Under the pieces are notes generated by a model. The model saw nothing but the letters and a program-made list of their open reading frames with translations, searched no databases and was not told the origin of the DNA. Position numbers and translations under genes: made by a program. From the NCBI GenBank assembly GCA_045132055.1, contig JBGURP010000027.1, positions 62,001 through 126,000 of the forward strand: a stretch of 64,000 nucleotides of DNA. The letters run 5' to 3'. The DNA comes from F23-D06 sp045132055. GTDB taxonomy: Bacteria; Bacteroidota; Bacteroidia; Bacteroidales; WCHB1-69. Shown piece by piece: positions 15,516 through 28,900 of the stretch (within the stretch, counting starts at the first letter, position 1; each line of letters begins with the position of its first letter).

Positions 15516-18500
15516 TTAACCGTTTTCAATCATGAAATGGAGCCTATTGAAGACATTGGCCTCGCTGGTGCCACCATCAAAATCAAGGAACAGCATGTTG
15601 AGGTCCGGATAGAACTTGCGCATCTTTTTCTCCACGCCCTTGGAGATGATGTGATTGGCAATACAGGCGAAGGGCTGCAAGCTGATGATGTTCTTAACGC
15701 CACTTTCCGCCAAGGCAGACATCTCCGCCGGAATCAACCAGCCTTCGCCGAAGTTGGCTGCCATGTTGACAATGCGCGAAGCCAGCTCCGCATCATGGAA
15801 GATGTCGGCAAACGGACGGTAATACGGGAATGGAGCACAGATTTTGTCATACACCTTGGCATAATGACTGATGAGCTTGTAGATGGCATCCGAAGCGAAC
15901 AACGGCATGTTCACTGGCTTGATATTGAGTTTCTTGTTTATATGCCGATTGACAAAACTGTTCATGAAGAAATTGTAGATGGATGGGGCGACAACCTCCA
16001 CACCCTGGTCGGCAAGCCAGTCCAGCACATTCAGATGTCCAAACTCGTTGTACTTGATGTAAATTTCCCCTACCACCCCGATTTGCGGCAGCGGTTTGTT
16101 GCAGTCAGTGTTGTCTTTGAACTCCTGCACCGCCTCGGCCAACAATCTTCTTATACCTTTGTAGTCCTTCTTCTCAATCAAAGGAAATGACAAATCGATA
16201 TATTTCTGATGGATTTCCTTCGCTTTGCCGGGGTGTAGCTCGCGCGGGCGCGAGGCATAGTACATGCGAGACAGACAATCGGCGTACAGCAACGTGAACA
16301 AAGCGGGCAAAGCCAGTTTCTTGGCCTCCACCACAAAGCCCGGCTGCTCGTTGGCCAGCGTGTTGCCCAACGCCAGCGCTAGCACTGGCACATTCTCGAA
16401 CCCTGCGGCCACCAACGCTTTCTTTATCAGCATGATGTAGTTAGTGGCGCGGCATTGACCGCCCGTCTGCGTGATGATGACCGCCACATCGTCCAGATTG
16501 TACTTGCCACTGCGCAAGGCCTTGAGCAGACTACCCACCACAATGGTAGCCGGATAACACACCTCGTTGTTGGCGTACTGCAGCCCCAGCTCCACACACT
16601 CTTTGTCGCCCATGGGCAGTATCACAAGATTATATCCCGCCATCTTGAAGAAAGTCGGGAAAAACTCCGTGTAACCGGAAGCGAATGTCGGTGCGAGGAT
16701 GGTGCGCCGTTTGTCTGCAATTCCGAACGGCGGCGTGGTCACAAAGGGCTTGTTGACCTCCATCTTGCGACTGAACTTGAGACTCTCCACCATGGAGCGC
16801 ACGCGCAAACGCAAGGAGCCGATGTTGTTCACGTCATCCACTTTCAGGAGCGTGAAACTCTTACCCTTGCGGTCGAGGATATCGTGGGTTTCATCGATGA
16901 TGAACGCATCTGGGCCACAGCCGAAGGAGGTGATCATCATGAAGTGTATGTTGTCTTGACTGTTGGCCACATAGTGCGCGGCTTTGAAGATACGGTTGGG
17001 GTACGTCCACTGCGTGACGGCCACCAGCTCTTGATAGACATCCGTATCCTGATCGTCGGCCACAAACTCCGTTACCACATCGATGCCCATGTCTGCGAGC
17101 ACATCGGAAATCTTGTGCTGGATGAGCGGATCGGCGTGATAGGGACGGCCTGCCAGCACCACGACCATGCGGTTATTTTCCTTGGCAAGATTCACTATCT
17201 CACGCGCACGCTGGTGTTGCTGGGCGATATACAATTTTTGCGCTTTCACAGCCGCGGCAATGGCACGGTCGGCGGTCTTGCGATCCACGCCGAGCGTGGC
17301 CAAATATTTGCGGCAACCAGAATACAGGAGTTCCTTGCTATTGAGCGACACTACCGGAGCATCGAACGGGATGTTAAACCGCTCCTCCGTGTCAATGGCG
17401 TTCTTCATCACATCGGAATAGCCGGCCACGATGGGACAATTGTAGCTATTGCGCACCTTGTCGTCCGCTTTCTGCTCCATCACCACGTAGGGATAGAAGA
17501 TACGATCCACGCCTTTTTTGGCCAAATCATAGACATGTCCATGCATCAGTTTGGCGGGGAAGCAGATGTTCTCCGACATCACTGTATGGATGCCTTGCTC
17601 ATAGAGCGGGTTGGTGGATTTGCCAGACAGTTGCACGCGGAATCCGCATTCGGAAAGCAGCGCATTCCAGAACGGATATAGTTCGAACATGCCCAACGCG
17701 CGCGGGATGCCGATGGTAAGTTTGGCTTGCGACTTGGGTACAATCGGGCGCTGGAAGAGCATCTTCAACCGCTCATGATGCTGGTTGGTACCCTTGCGCA
17801 TCACCTCCGACTCGTTGGCAAAAATCTTTTCGCAGTTGTTGCCGGAGTAGTAACATCTATCGTTGGAAAATTTGTATTGAATAACCGTACATTGGTTGGC
17901 GCAGCCCGGACAGGTCTGCTGTTCGGTTTCAAACTGCTTGATGGAGAGCAGATCGTCAAGGGTAAGAACATTCGTGGCAGGTTGTTCCTTGGCAAAGAGT
18001 GCGCAACCGTATGCACCCATCAATTCGGGTATATCCGAGAAGCGCACGTCTCTGCCCGTGAGCAGTTCCAGCGCACGCACCACGGCCAAATTCTTGAACG
18101 TGCCGCCTTGCACCACAATATGGTCACCCAGCTCCTCAATCTTGCGGAGCTTGAGCACCTTGAAAAGGCAATTCTTGATAACGGAATATGCAAAGCCCGC
18201 GGAAATATCTTCGGAAGTGGTTCCCTCGCGCATGGCCTGCTTCACTTTGGAGTTCATGAACACGGTGCAACGCGTGCCCAGATCGTATGGATGCTTGGCC
18301 TCGCAGGCAATCTTGGCGAAGTCGGACACCTTGTAGCCCAACATCTTGGCAAAAGTCTCGATAAAAGAACCACAGCCAGAGGAACATGCCTCGTTGATTT
18401 CCAGTCTTCGGATAGCTTGGTTTTCGACAAAGATGGCCTTCATATCCTGGCCGCCGATGTCAAGGATGAAAGAGACATCCGGAGAGACACTCTTCGCACC

Positions 18501-19745
18501 GAGGTAATGGGCCATAGTTTCCACCACGCCATAGTGCAAGCCGAAAGCGGTCTTGAGCAGGTTCTCGCCGTAGCCCGTCACGGCGCTGCCGGCGATGCTG
18601 GGCGAGAAGTTATGTTCGTCACAAGTCTTCTTGAAATCCTGCAATGCATTCAGGAATGCGCCGAAGCTGTTGCCGTTGTTGTTGCGATAGTCGCTGTGGA
18701 GCAATCGGCCCTGTGCATCCAGAATCACCAATTTGGTAGTGGTGGAACCAGAATCGACACCCATAAAGATGCGATCATCCTGCATGCTCCCCCACTCGAC
18801 TCGAGGCACGAAGAAATTTTGTTTCTGCTGTCGCCAAGTCTCAAACTCTTCGCCAGACTTGAACAGCGGTTCGAGGCGGTTTTGCAGCAGCGTATCGGTA
18901 TCGATAGCCAGATGCTCGATGTTGTGCATAAACTGCGTCATGGGAATAGCTTCGCGGCACTCGGTCGCGGCCATGAGGGCAGTGCCGTAGGCTGGCACCA
19001 CGCGTGCGTCGGGCACATCTACACAGTCGGCCTCAGTGATATGGAGATTGTTGAGGAAGGTTTTCTTCAGCATGGGCAGGAACGCGAAGGGCCCGCCGCA
19101 GAAAAACACAGGCGGGCACACGTCGAGCCCGCGCGAGAGCGTGCCGATGACCTGCAGGGCCACGGCATGGAAAACGGAAAGGGCCACGTCCTCTTTGCTC
19201 ACGTGCCGCGCCAGGAGGTTCTGGATGTCGGTCTTGGAAAACACGCCGCAGCGCGACGCGATGGGATAAACGGTATTAGCATTTTCGGCCAGCGCGTTGA
19301 GCTCCGAGGGCTCCACGTTGAGCAGGCTGGCGGTCTGGTCGATGAACGCGCCCGTGCCGCCGGCGCAGTTGCCGTTCATGCGGATATCGGGCACCCTACC
19401 CTCCTCGAAGAAAATCATCTTGCTGTCCTCACCGCCAATGTCGATGAAGGTGCGGGTCTGCGGAAACTGCTGTTTCACGAGCGTGGCGGCGGCAATCACC
19501 TCCTGCACGAAGGGCAGGTGCCAGCATTCGGCGTAACCCATTCCTACGGAGCCAGTGACAGCTACGCGAAGCGAGGCTTCAGGGTACTGGTTGGCCACCG
19601 GAGCCAAAGCTTCCAGCATTGTGCTCCGAATGTTCATGTTATGTCGGCGATAATCCACATAGCAACTATCATCACGGCTATCCAACACCACTACCTTGAC
19701 AGTGGTGGAACCTATATCTATACCTACTTTAAGTTCTTTTTCCAT
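15516..19745 (-). CDS. Giant 2-hydroxyacyl-CoA dehydratase activase (double BcrAD/BadFG ATPase plus DUF2229 and HgdB-like regions)
   Basis: A 1,409-residue cytoplasmic protein. Two ASKHA-type activase domains lie in tandem: residues about 5-255 (GIDIGSTTVKVV; NCAGGTGAFID) and about 320-590 (GVDSGSTTTKLV; ACSSGCGSFIE, with the cysteines that hold the bridging 4Fe-4S cluster in such activators). A Cys cluster (CPGCANQC) leads into a DUF2229-like region (IGIPRALGMFELYPFW) and a C-terminal 2-hydroxyacyl-CoA dehydratase-like part. Activases of this kind use ATP to drive single electrons into radical dehydratases. No dehydratase subunits are adjacent, so the target is unknown. The start at 19745 (MEKELKVG) follows a near-consensus box TACTTTCG at 19768-19761. 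Confidence 0.85.
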   Translation of the reverse strand: MEKELKVGIDIGSTTVKVVVLDSRDDSCYVDYRRHNMNIRSTMLEALAPVANQYPEASLRVAVTGSVGMGYAECWHLPFVQEVIAAATLVKQQFPQTRTFIDIGGEDSKMIFFEEGRVPDIRMNGNCAGGTGAFIDQTASLLNVEPSELNALAENANTVYPIASRCGVFSKTDIQNLLARHVSKEDVALSVFHAVALQVIGTLSRGLDVCPPVFFCGGPFAFLPMLKKTFLNNLHITEADCVDVPDARVVPAYGTALMAATECREAIPMTQFMHNIEHLAIDTDTLLQNRLEPLFKSGEEFETWRQQKQNFFVPRVEWGSMQDDRIFMGVDSGSTTTKLVILDAQGRLLHSDYRNNNGNSFGAFLNALQDFKKTCDEHNFSPSIAGSAVTGYGENLLKTAFGLHYGVVETMAHYLGAKSVSPDVSFILDIGGQDMKAIFVENQAIRRLEINEACSSGCGSFIETFAKMLGYKVSDFAKIACEAKHPYDLGTRCTVFMNSKVKQAMREGTTSEDISAGFAYSVIKNCLFKVLKLRKIEELGDHIVVQGGTFKNLAVVRALELLTGRDVRFSDIPELMGAYGCALFAKEQPATNVLTLDDLLSIKQFETEQQTCPGCANQCTVIQYKFSNDRCYYSGNNCEKIFANESEVMRKGTNQHHERLKMLFQRPIVPKSQAKLTIGIPRALGMFELYPFWNALLSECGFRVQLSGKSTNPLYEQGIHTVMSENICFPAKLMHGHVYDLAKKGVDRIFYPYVVMEQKADDKVRNSYNCPIVAGYSDVMKNAIDTEERFNIPFDAPVVSLNSKELLYSGCRKYLATLGVDRKTADRAIAAAVKAQKLYIAQQHQRAREIVNLAKENNRMVVVLAGRPYHADPLIQHKISDVLADMGIDVVTEFVADDQDTDVYQELVAVTQWTYPNRIFKAAHYVANSQDNIHFMMITSFGCGPDAFIIDETHDILDRKGKSFTLLKVDDVNNIGSLRLRVRSMVESLKFSRKMEVNKPFVTTPPFGIADKRRTILAPTFASGYTEFFPTFFKMAGYNLVILPMGDKECVELGLQYANNEVCYPATIVVGSLLKALRSGKYNLDDVAVIITQTGGQCRATNYIMLIKKALVAAGFENVPVLALALGNTLANEQPGFVVEAKKLALPALFTLLYADCLSRMYYASRPRELHPGKAKEIHQKYIDLSFPLIEKKDYKGIRRLLAEAVQEFKDNTDCNKPLPQIGVVGEIYIKYNEFGHLNVLDWLADQGVEVVAPSIYNFFMNSFVNRHINKKLNIKPVNMPLFASDAIYKLISHYAKVYDKICAPFPYYRPFADIFHDAELASRIVNMAANFGEGWLIPAEMSALAESGVKNIISLQPFACIANHIISKGVEKKMRKFYPDLNMLFLDFDGGTSEANVFNRLHFMIENG

Positions 19746-19848
19746 AATCAAATTCAGGGCGCGAAAGTACAAAAATCTTCATCAACAAAAAACAGGTTTA
19801 CAAAATTCGCAACGAACAGATTATGGCATTTCTGATCAAATAAAAACC

Positions 19849-19872
19849 AAAGGCCCGGATTGCTCCGGGCCC
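19849..19872 (-). terminator. Probable intrinsic terminator after the giant adhesin
   Basis: GGCCCGG (19852-19858) pairs with CCGGGCC (19865-19871); a T-rich stretch follows on the minus strand. Confidence 0.7.
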
Positions 19873-19905
19873 TTGACAAAAACACAATAAAATTATAAAA
19901 AAACA

Positions 19906-22900
19906 CTAAAACTGTTTCCTCATAATCTTTCTACTGACCATCATGCCATCCAATGTGCGAATACGGATGATGTAGTTGCCGGTAGGCATGTTGTCAAGAT
20001 ACAAGCGAGTGGACTCTGGAGTGTCAACCTCGTGCACCTGCAACAGACGTCCGTGCATGTCATAGACGTAAACAGTCTGCATACGTTCACCCTCAATGTT
20101 CACATAAGTTGTGGCCGGGTTCGGGTAGATGCGCAATTGCGGTGCCACATGCTCCTGAACTCCAATGTTGCCTTGGACAATGAGCGTAATATATATGGTA
20201 CTGTCGCAGCCACTTTGAGTGAATCCATTAACGGTATAGTGATACACACCCGTATCAACCGGAGTCACTGTTATACCATAGTTGCTATAAGTCTCATGGA
20301 AGTGGATGCTGTCGGTAACATACACCTCGTAAGTCGGGTTCACCGTGAGATGGAGCACATAGACGCTGTCGCAACCAGTGACTGTCTGATAGCTGTCGTA
20401 ATAAGTGCCTTCCACCACATATTCACCTTCACGCCACTCGTACGGTGTGCCGTCGCACGTGGAGGCAAATGTTTCATAGATATAGCTATTGTTCACTGTC
20501 AACACAAGGGTTACGATGCTGTCACAGCCATATTGGTTCGTCAGGGTAATCTGGTCGTACACAGTACCTGAAGCAGTCGGGGTTACATTGAATCCGTTCT
20601 CGGCATAGGTATCACCCATACAGATAGTGGCACGGATTGTGTCGTAATTTCTCGGATTCACCGTCAGGAGAAGCGTATAGACATCCTCACAACCGTAGGT
20701 GTTCGCCACTGAATCCACATAGAATCCACTGGTCTGCAACTGGCGTCCACGCCAAACGTACGGTGTGCCCTGGCAGGTCTCCGCCGTGTCATTCTGACGG
20801 ATGGCCGGATTAACCGTGAGGGTCAGCATGTAAATACTGTCGCAGCCAGCAGTGGTCAACAAGGAGTCATAATAAACGCCACTCACATAGTAGTCGGTAC
20901 CATGCCATGAATACGGGGATTCGTTGGCACAAATCGTCATGGTTTCAGGGATGTTGTATGTCGGATTGACCGTCAAATTCAGGGTATAGACACTGTCGCA
21001 ACCGTTAACCGTCTGCTGACGGTCATAATAGACACCCGTCTGGGTGCGGTTCACGCCATGCCACATGTACGGCAACTCGCTTTGACAGATGGTTACGGTA
21101 TCATTGAAGTAGTATGCCTGGTTCATCGTAGCCACAACAGAGTACACATAGGTAACACTTCCATTCACAACCGTATCACGATAAGTACCGCCATCGACAA
21201 TGGACATGTTGTGCCAAATCACCGAGTCTCCCGGACAAAGGGAAATAGGATCGCTCTGAATCATCTGGTATTCTTGGGATACAGCCACAAGGCTATATAC
21301 GCTGTCGCAACCGACGATCGTTTGCAGCGAATCATAATACACACCCGCAGCGGTAATCTGACGATCTCTCCAAGTGTATGCCTGGTTGCCGCTAAGCACA
21401 ACCGAATCAACCTGGAAGAACGGTGTGCCCTTCACGAAGTTCATCGTATAGACAATACTGTCACATCCGTTGGCATTACGCAAAGTGTCGTTATAAACAC
21501 CCGTCTCCGACAGGGTCATGTTGTGCCATGCATACGTTGCATCTGCACCGCACACGGTCATAGAATCTTCCTGAGAGGTCACATAGGTGACGTTTACCGT
21601 CAGCGTATGGATACTGTCACAACCGAATGAGGTATTCAGGGAATCGGTGTAGTGGCCCGGTGCAGAAATGGACTGTTGATGCCATGTGAACGGGAGTTCA
21701 TTTTCACACACCGACATATCCTCATGGATGTTGTAGGTCGGATGGACAATGAAGGTCAGGGTGTACGTACTGTCGCAATAAGTGCTAACCGTTTGGTAAG
21801 TCACCACCATCGTAGTGTCACCTGTGAAACGTTGTTCATGCCAGATATACGGAAGTTCATTATCACATTTCTCCAAAGTATCATACAAGTGATAAGACTT
21901 ATTTACGACTACATCTATCATATAGAGTGTATTGTCAGTGTAAGAGGTGTCATAATAAGTTCCTGTAGCCGTCAAATCCTGGCCTCTCCATGTCGGAACT
22001 TCGCCGCCGTCACAGAACGTAATCGGAGTATCATGCACGATATTGAATTCTGTTACCGTCAGAGTGAGTTGATGGATACTGTCGCAACCGGCAGCTGTGG
22101 TCAGAGATTCTGTAACGGTTGTATCTGCGTACAATTCACGACCGTGCCATTGGAACGGCAGATTCGTGCTATGCACCGTCTGATTCTCAGGAATAAAATA
22201 GGTAGGATTCACGGTAAGAACGAGGTTCACCGTGCTGTCACACTCCAGTGAAGAAGTGAGGTTGCGGGTATAGGTATGTGTGCCCACAGAGTCGGGTGTG
22301 AGGTTGAAGCCGTTTTCAACATAGGAATCACCCCTACAGATAGAAGCTGTAATAGTCGTGTCATATACCGGATTCACCGTGAAGGTCAAGGTCTCAATAC
22401 TGTCACAACCGTCTGTGGAGTGGAAGTTGTAGGTGTAGACACCTGATGTAGTCAGTGCGGTATCGCCGAAGGTGTACGGCAACTGGTCACTGTTGGCACA
22501 AAGAGTCACTGAACGGGAGCTGCTGTAGGAAGGATTCACCGTCAATGTGAAGGTCACAATGCTGTCGCAGTTCGCTACTGTCTTGTGTGAGTATGTGTAT
22601 GTACGCACTCCCGGAGTATTGATGTCAATATCGACATTTTCAGGGATGTAATGATACGGAGTTTCCGATTGGCAAACAGTATCAGCATCCGTAATCACAT
22701 ATTCAGGATTCACAATCAGGGTCACCGTCACAGCGCTGTCGCAACTATGAGCCGTTGAGAAATGAACAGTCTTGGTGCCGGCTTCGGTGAATGTCGAATC
22801 TCCTACTCGATACGGCAACTCGCTTTCGCAAATGGTCAGCGTGGCTGAATGCGCATAGGTAGAATATACGTTGAGGGTAAGATAGGTCACCTCGTTGCAA

Positions 22901-25900
22901 CCGTCGGCGCGGGAAGCCACCACGGCATATTGACCAGCCTGGGTAAAGGTAGAATCACCAAAATGGAATGGAAGTTCATTGTCGCAGATGTTGCGTGTCA
23001 CCGTATGCGTGATGGTCGGGGTAACAATCAAATTGACATGATAGATACTGTCGCAACCGAAGGAGGAAACCAGCGATGCCGTATATTCACCTTGGGACGG
23101 AAAGATATTGTTGTTGTCAAAAACGTACGGCAGAGCACCTTCACAAATTTGAATGGTCGTGTCTTTCTCAAAGCTCTCGTGAACATTCAAATGCAGATGG
23201 ATAATACTGTCGCAACCGGAAGCCAGTGTGTAGGTAATCGTCTTGTCACCACCTGTGTAGTACGTGAATCTTGACTCGTTGTTCCAAACATACGGCAGGT
23301 CATCATCACAGATGGACACCGTTGTATCCGAGCTGTAAGAAGGATTTACCGTTACCACCACCGTCACCAAGCTGTCGCAGTTAGCAACCGTTTGCAACTC
23401 GTGGGTCAGCGTATAAGTGTCCGCTGTAGTAAAGATCGTGTCAAAGCCATAGTTTGTGTAGTCGGCACCTTGACACACCACATCGGTGTAGTGCTGATCG
23501 TAAGACGGGTTAATGGTCAAGTTCAAATGAACCGTACTGTCACAGCCATTGGCACCGGAGAACGTCTTAGTGTAAACACCCGTTGCACGGTAAGTGCTGT
23601 CGTTCCACGCGTAAGAGTCACATTCGGTAACATTGATTGTGGTGTCTTTGGAATAATTCACCGTCAGATCCAAACGGACAATGCTATCGCAATTGTCGGC
23701 GGAGCTCAGCGTCACAGGATACACGCCGCTGGTTCTGTAAGTGTTGTTCTGCCAAATAACAGAATCGCAAACGGTCATGGTAATGGTCGTATCAAATACC
23801 GGGTTCACCGTGAAGGTCAGCGTGACGATGCTGTCGCAGCCGGCGGCGGTGCCGAAGTTGTGCGTATAGACACCCGTGGTGGCCAGCGTCGTGTCACCGA
23901 AGGTGTACGGCAACTGATCGCTATTGGCACAGAATGTCAACGAGCTTGTTTCGTAATAAGACGGACGCACAAACAAAGTCAGTGTGCGGTTGCTGTCGCA
24001 GCCAGCAGCAGTAGTGTGCGTGAAATTGCGGGTAATCTTCCCAAAGGTTGTCACCGGGATGTCCACATTCTCAATCTCATAGTGGTACGGAGTCTCCGAC
24101 TGGCAAGTGTATTGGGTATCTTTCAAGTTGTAAACCGGATTCACCACAAGTGTCAGGTTGATGGTGCTGTCGCAGCCATAAATTGTCTGAACCGTTCTGC
24201 TTTCTGTAATCGTTCCGACCGATTCAGGGGTGATATTGAAGCCATTCTGCTGATAAGTCTGACCCAAACAGATTTCGTCATGGATCGGCGTGGTGTTCAA
24301 TTCGTGTACAAAGAGGTGCAGCACCGTGATGCTGTCGCAGCCGGTAGCAGAAATGTCAGTGTTCGTGTAGAAACTGGTCGAAACTGCATTGTCAATATTG
24401 AAATTATTCTGGTGATAAGAACCTCCGTAGCACACATGTGCGTCAATGGTGTCGCGGTGCTCGGAACCAACGGTGAGGTTCAGCGTCACAATACTGTCAC
24501 AACCCTTCATGGTATGCAGATTGGCCACATACGTGCCCGCCGTGGTCAACGGCTCACCATTGAACATATAGGTAGCACCCGCGCAAATCATGGTATTGAT
24601 CGAATAGTTATAGGTAGGATTCACCGTCAAGGTCAGGTTGGTAGTACTGTCGCAACCATACTGGGAAGTAGCATAGTTGGTCAACACGTATGTACCCGGA
24701 GTGGTAAACAGCGTGTCAAAGCCATTCTCTTGGTATCGCGTACCGGCACAGACTTGGCCAGTCAACGGAACCGTTACCGAATAATTTACGGTCAGATGCA
24801 GCGTCACCGTGCTGTCGCAATTGTTGGAAGCAGTCAGGGTCTGTTGATACACGCCGGTGGTGTTGTACGTGCTGTCGTTCCAGGCATAGCTGTTGCAAGC
24901 GGTAGCATAAATCGTAGTGTCTTTGGATCTGTTGATAGTCAGGTTCAAGGTCACCACACTGTCACAACCGTTGGCGGCCGTGAATGTCTGTTGATATTCA
25001 CCGCTGGTGGTGTAAGTAGATTCGTTCCAAGTATAGCTATTGCATGCGACGGCTGAGATTTGCTTCGTCACCGTTCTGTTGATGGTCAGGTTCAAAGTCA
25101 CCACAGAGTCGCAGCCGTTGGCTGAAGTGAAGGTCTGTTGATACACACCGCTGTTGGTATAGACGCTGTCGTTCCAAGAATGAGAATCACAAGCAACCAC
25201 GGTCAAAGAAGAATCCTTGAGCGGCTTCACGTTCAGATGCAGCGTTACCACAGAGTCGCAACCATTGGAAGAAACCGTAGCCAATGTGATATCCTGAACG
25301 CCGGCGGTCTGGTAAGTGACATTCAAGCCATGTCCCGTGTATGTGGAACCTTGACAAACATCATCATAAAGGTCATCCGGGGTATATACTGGATAAATTG
25401 TCACGGGGAATTCTGTCTTACCGCTTTCGCAACCGGTAGTGGTATTCACATTGGAGACGAAGTATGATCTCGTTGAAGAAATCTCTCCGGTATTGAACGG
25501 CGTAGTTTCTGTATATGCAGTAGCTTCAGCCGTTTCATACCAACGGCAAGAAGTTGTATTGTTAGGAGTCAAATTGAATGAGCCAGGACCGCAGTTCGTC
25601 ACTGCCGTTACAGTAGGCACTGCCGGAATGGCGTTTACGGTAGCGGTAATCACCACTCTGCTGCTCGGGCAATGTTCATCGGCAGTACGGACATAGTACA
25701 TATACGGATCCGCCGCCACATCCAAGCTCTGAATATTATATTGAAGACCTGTGTTCAACACATTGTTTGTGGTTTGATTGGCAAACCATTGGACATTCCA
25801 GCTCGGGTCAGCCACGGTTACCTCCAAAGTCACAGCACCTGCGCCGCAACGGGCGGTATCTTTGACCGTAGGAGGAGTCGGCACGCTGTAGATGATAGCT

Positions 25901-28900
25901 GTGTCAGCCACGCGGGCGCTGGCACAATTCGTAAGGGCATTCACAGAAGAGACATAGAACACTGTGGTTTCAGACAAGGAAGGCTGATAGTTGGTTCCAG
26001 AATGGAGTGTGTCGGTAGCATTCTCGCTGGCGTACCAATAACAGGTTGTGCCGTTGGTGCCGGCACCCGCCTGAAGCGCGATACTGCCCTCACCGCAACG
26101 AGTCTTTTTCGTAATTGTCGGAAGACCCGGTGTCGGGTTCACCTCCACATTAAGGGTAATCACACTGTCGCAACCGACGGTATTGTCAATCGTAACAGTA
26201 AATGTTCCTGCCTGTGTAATCTGATAACCATTATAATCATACGGAAGCTGGGCGCTACAGAGCGTCAAGTTGTCGGTACCCTCCGTGGAACGGTTCACCG
26301 TCAGGTTCAGCGTCACGATGCTGTCGCAACCGCTGGCAGCAGTCAGCGTATCCACGTATATGCCACTTTCGCTGTAGTTGTGTCCGAGCCAAGAGATGGC
26401 GTCGCACACGGTGCTATCCACCGTGGTACGTTTCGTATTATTAATGGTCAGTTGCAAGGTTACCACGCTGTCGCAACCATGAATGGAGGTCAATGTCTTG
26501 GGGTAATTGCCGCTTGCATTGTAGGTCTGGCCATTCCACACCAAGCTGTCGCAAGCCACTTGAGGATCGTTCAGCGTATAGGTTTCATAAACGTAAGCCG
26601 TCACAGGTGTGCGGGTAGTGCTATAGCAGCCCGTGGTGTTATTGTAAGCCTCGGCATAGCGCACGGTCGTGCTCGGCATTTGCAGGTTGGTTAATGACAG
26701 CGTGCTTCCCGTGGAGATGGGCTCTCCTCCAGTAGCCGCCTCATACCAACGCACCTGTGCATCGGTACTGGCCGTTGCGCTCAATTGCACATCGCCTTCG
26801 CCACAACGGTTGTTATCCGTCACATTTTCGATAGTCGGTTTGGCATAGACATTCACCGTGATGGATGCCAACGGGCCAGAGCAGTTTGCATTGTATGCAC
26901 CTACATAATAGGTGTAGGACTGGCCTTCCGTCAGAGAAGGTGTGGTATAGCTACCGTCGCTCAACTGGTTTTGACCCTCTGCGTCCTCATACCAGCGCAG
27001 GCTGTTGCCTTGAGTAGTAGAGGCGGTCAGCGTGGTCGTGCCTGTACCGCAAAGAGTCTGCGGTGTGGTTACCTCAGGAGCAACCACTGCAGGATGAATC
27101 GTGGCCGTGATGGTTGCCTTTTGGCTCTCGCAGCCCGTCACCGTGTCAATGGTGGACACCTTGAAATTGGTAGTCTCCTCCAATGTGGAGGTAGTGAAAG
27201 AGCCGCCCTCAAACAGTTGCGCCTCGTCAGCAGAGTACCATCTGAAGGTATTGGGAGCCGACACCGTGCCAGTGAAAGTTACCGTACCCGCACCACAGCG
27301 TGATTGTCCGCTAATAGTCGGAGTAGCAGGCACGGAGTTGATGACCACATGCAAAGGTTTGTAATCACTCTGGCATTGAGTGGTATTGTTATAGGTAGTC
27401 ACATAATATGTTGTGGGAGCAGAGACAGTCGGAACGTATTGATCACCAAATCTGTTAAGATATACCTGATCGGCATTGTACCAGCGGCAGACATCGCCAT
27501 TCTGACCAGGAGTGGCATTCAGGGTCACTTGTACACTCGAGTTGCTACAAATCGGATCCGGGCTGGTAGCCGTCGGGAGAGCCGGAATCGGGTTGATGGT
27601 CACAGTCAGCGGGGCAAGTTCACTGCGGCAGTTCAGATTATCGATCCAGGCGGCATAGTACGTGGAGTCACCTTCGATGGTCACGGGACTGGTCACGGTC
27701 AATGTGCCCTCGGCATCGGCATACCATTGCAGGTTGCCATTGACGTTGCCATTGGCTCCGGCGGACAACTCGTAGGTACCAGCACCGCAATGAGCCACCG
27801 GCGTGGTGGTCGGAGTATTCGGCAGCGGGTTCACCACCGCTTGCACAGGCGTGCGTGTGGCGGAAATACATTGCGTGGTAGTATTGATAGCCGCTACATA
27901 ATAGGTAGTGGTATTCGTAATGTTAGGTGTATAGGTATTCTCTTCAGAAAGGACTGCATCTGTATTCTCTCCGGCGTACCAGCGGCAAGCCAAGCCATTG
28001 CCCACCTGGGCAGCGAGAGTAATTGTGCCGGCGCCGCAACGGCTGGAGTCGGCAGCGGTAGGAGCAGCAGGCACTTCGGCGGGGTGCACCGTCAGCGAGA
28101 TGGTATCGCTGGAGCAGTTGCCCACCACTGCAGCCACTTTGTAAACAGTGGCGGCTGCGATATTGTTGACATTATAGGTAGAACCGGTAGCCAATTCCGT
28201 ATTGGATGCATTGAGCCAGTGCAGTATGCCGGCAGGAGCTGTGGCACTCAACGCCGCATTGCCGCCGCATGCATACACGGTAGTAGCAACCGTCGGGGCG
28301 GTAATGGCATCGGCCACCGTCACCGTCATCGTCACCTTGTCACCCACACAGTCTGTTTCAGAATTATAGGAAGCCACCTTAAACTGGGTGGAGGTTGCCG
28401 TGATGTTGGCTTCGTATGAAGTTCCGGTGTACAAATATTCATCGGCGGCGTTATACCATTTCAACGTATTGGCATCCGTTCCGGCGGTACCGGACAAGGT
28501 CACAGGGCCAGTTGTACACACGGTGGTGTTTTGCACACTGGGCGTGCCGGGCTTGGGATACACGTTTACCGTGACGGAGTCCACTTCGCTCATACAGCCC
28601 GTGGTGTTGTTCTTGGACACCACAAAATACTTGCGGGAGGAGGAAAGCTGACCTGTCGTAAAAGTAGCATCTGATGGAAGCGGTTCTCCTGAAACATCGC
28701 TTGTGTTGAACCAGTTCAGCACACAACCGGCAGCAGGCGTGGCGCTCAATTGGGAGGTACCATGGTCGCAAATCGAAGTTGCGGTGATAGCCGTGGGCTT
28801 GGCCGGGATTTCATTGATGGTGATGGTCATGGAAACAGTGTCACTGTTACAATGTTCATCTGAAACATATATATAATATGGTGTAGTGTTGCTGACCGAC

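Noticed and set aside
17727..19835. Long plus-strand open frame (about 700 codons) opposite the dehydratase activase
   Set aside because: Antisense shadow of a strongly recognisable gene; its translation is His/Arg/Val-rich with no domain.
23392..25056. Plus-strand open frame of about 550 codons opposite the adhesin
   Set aside because: Its periodic Arg/Val/Ile/His translation mirrors the adhesin repeats on the other strand; no signals.
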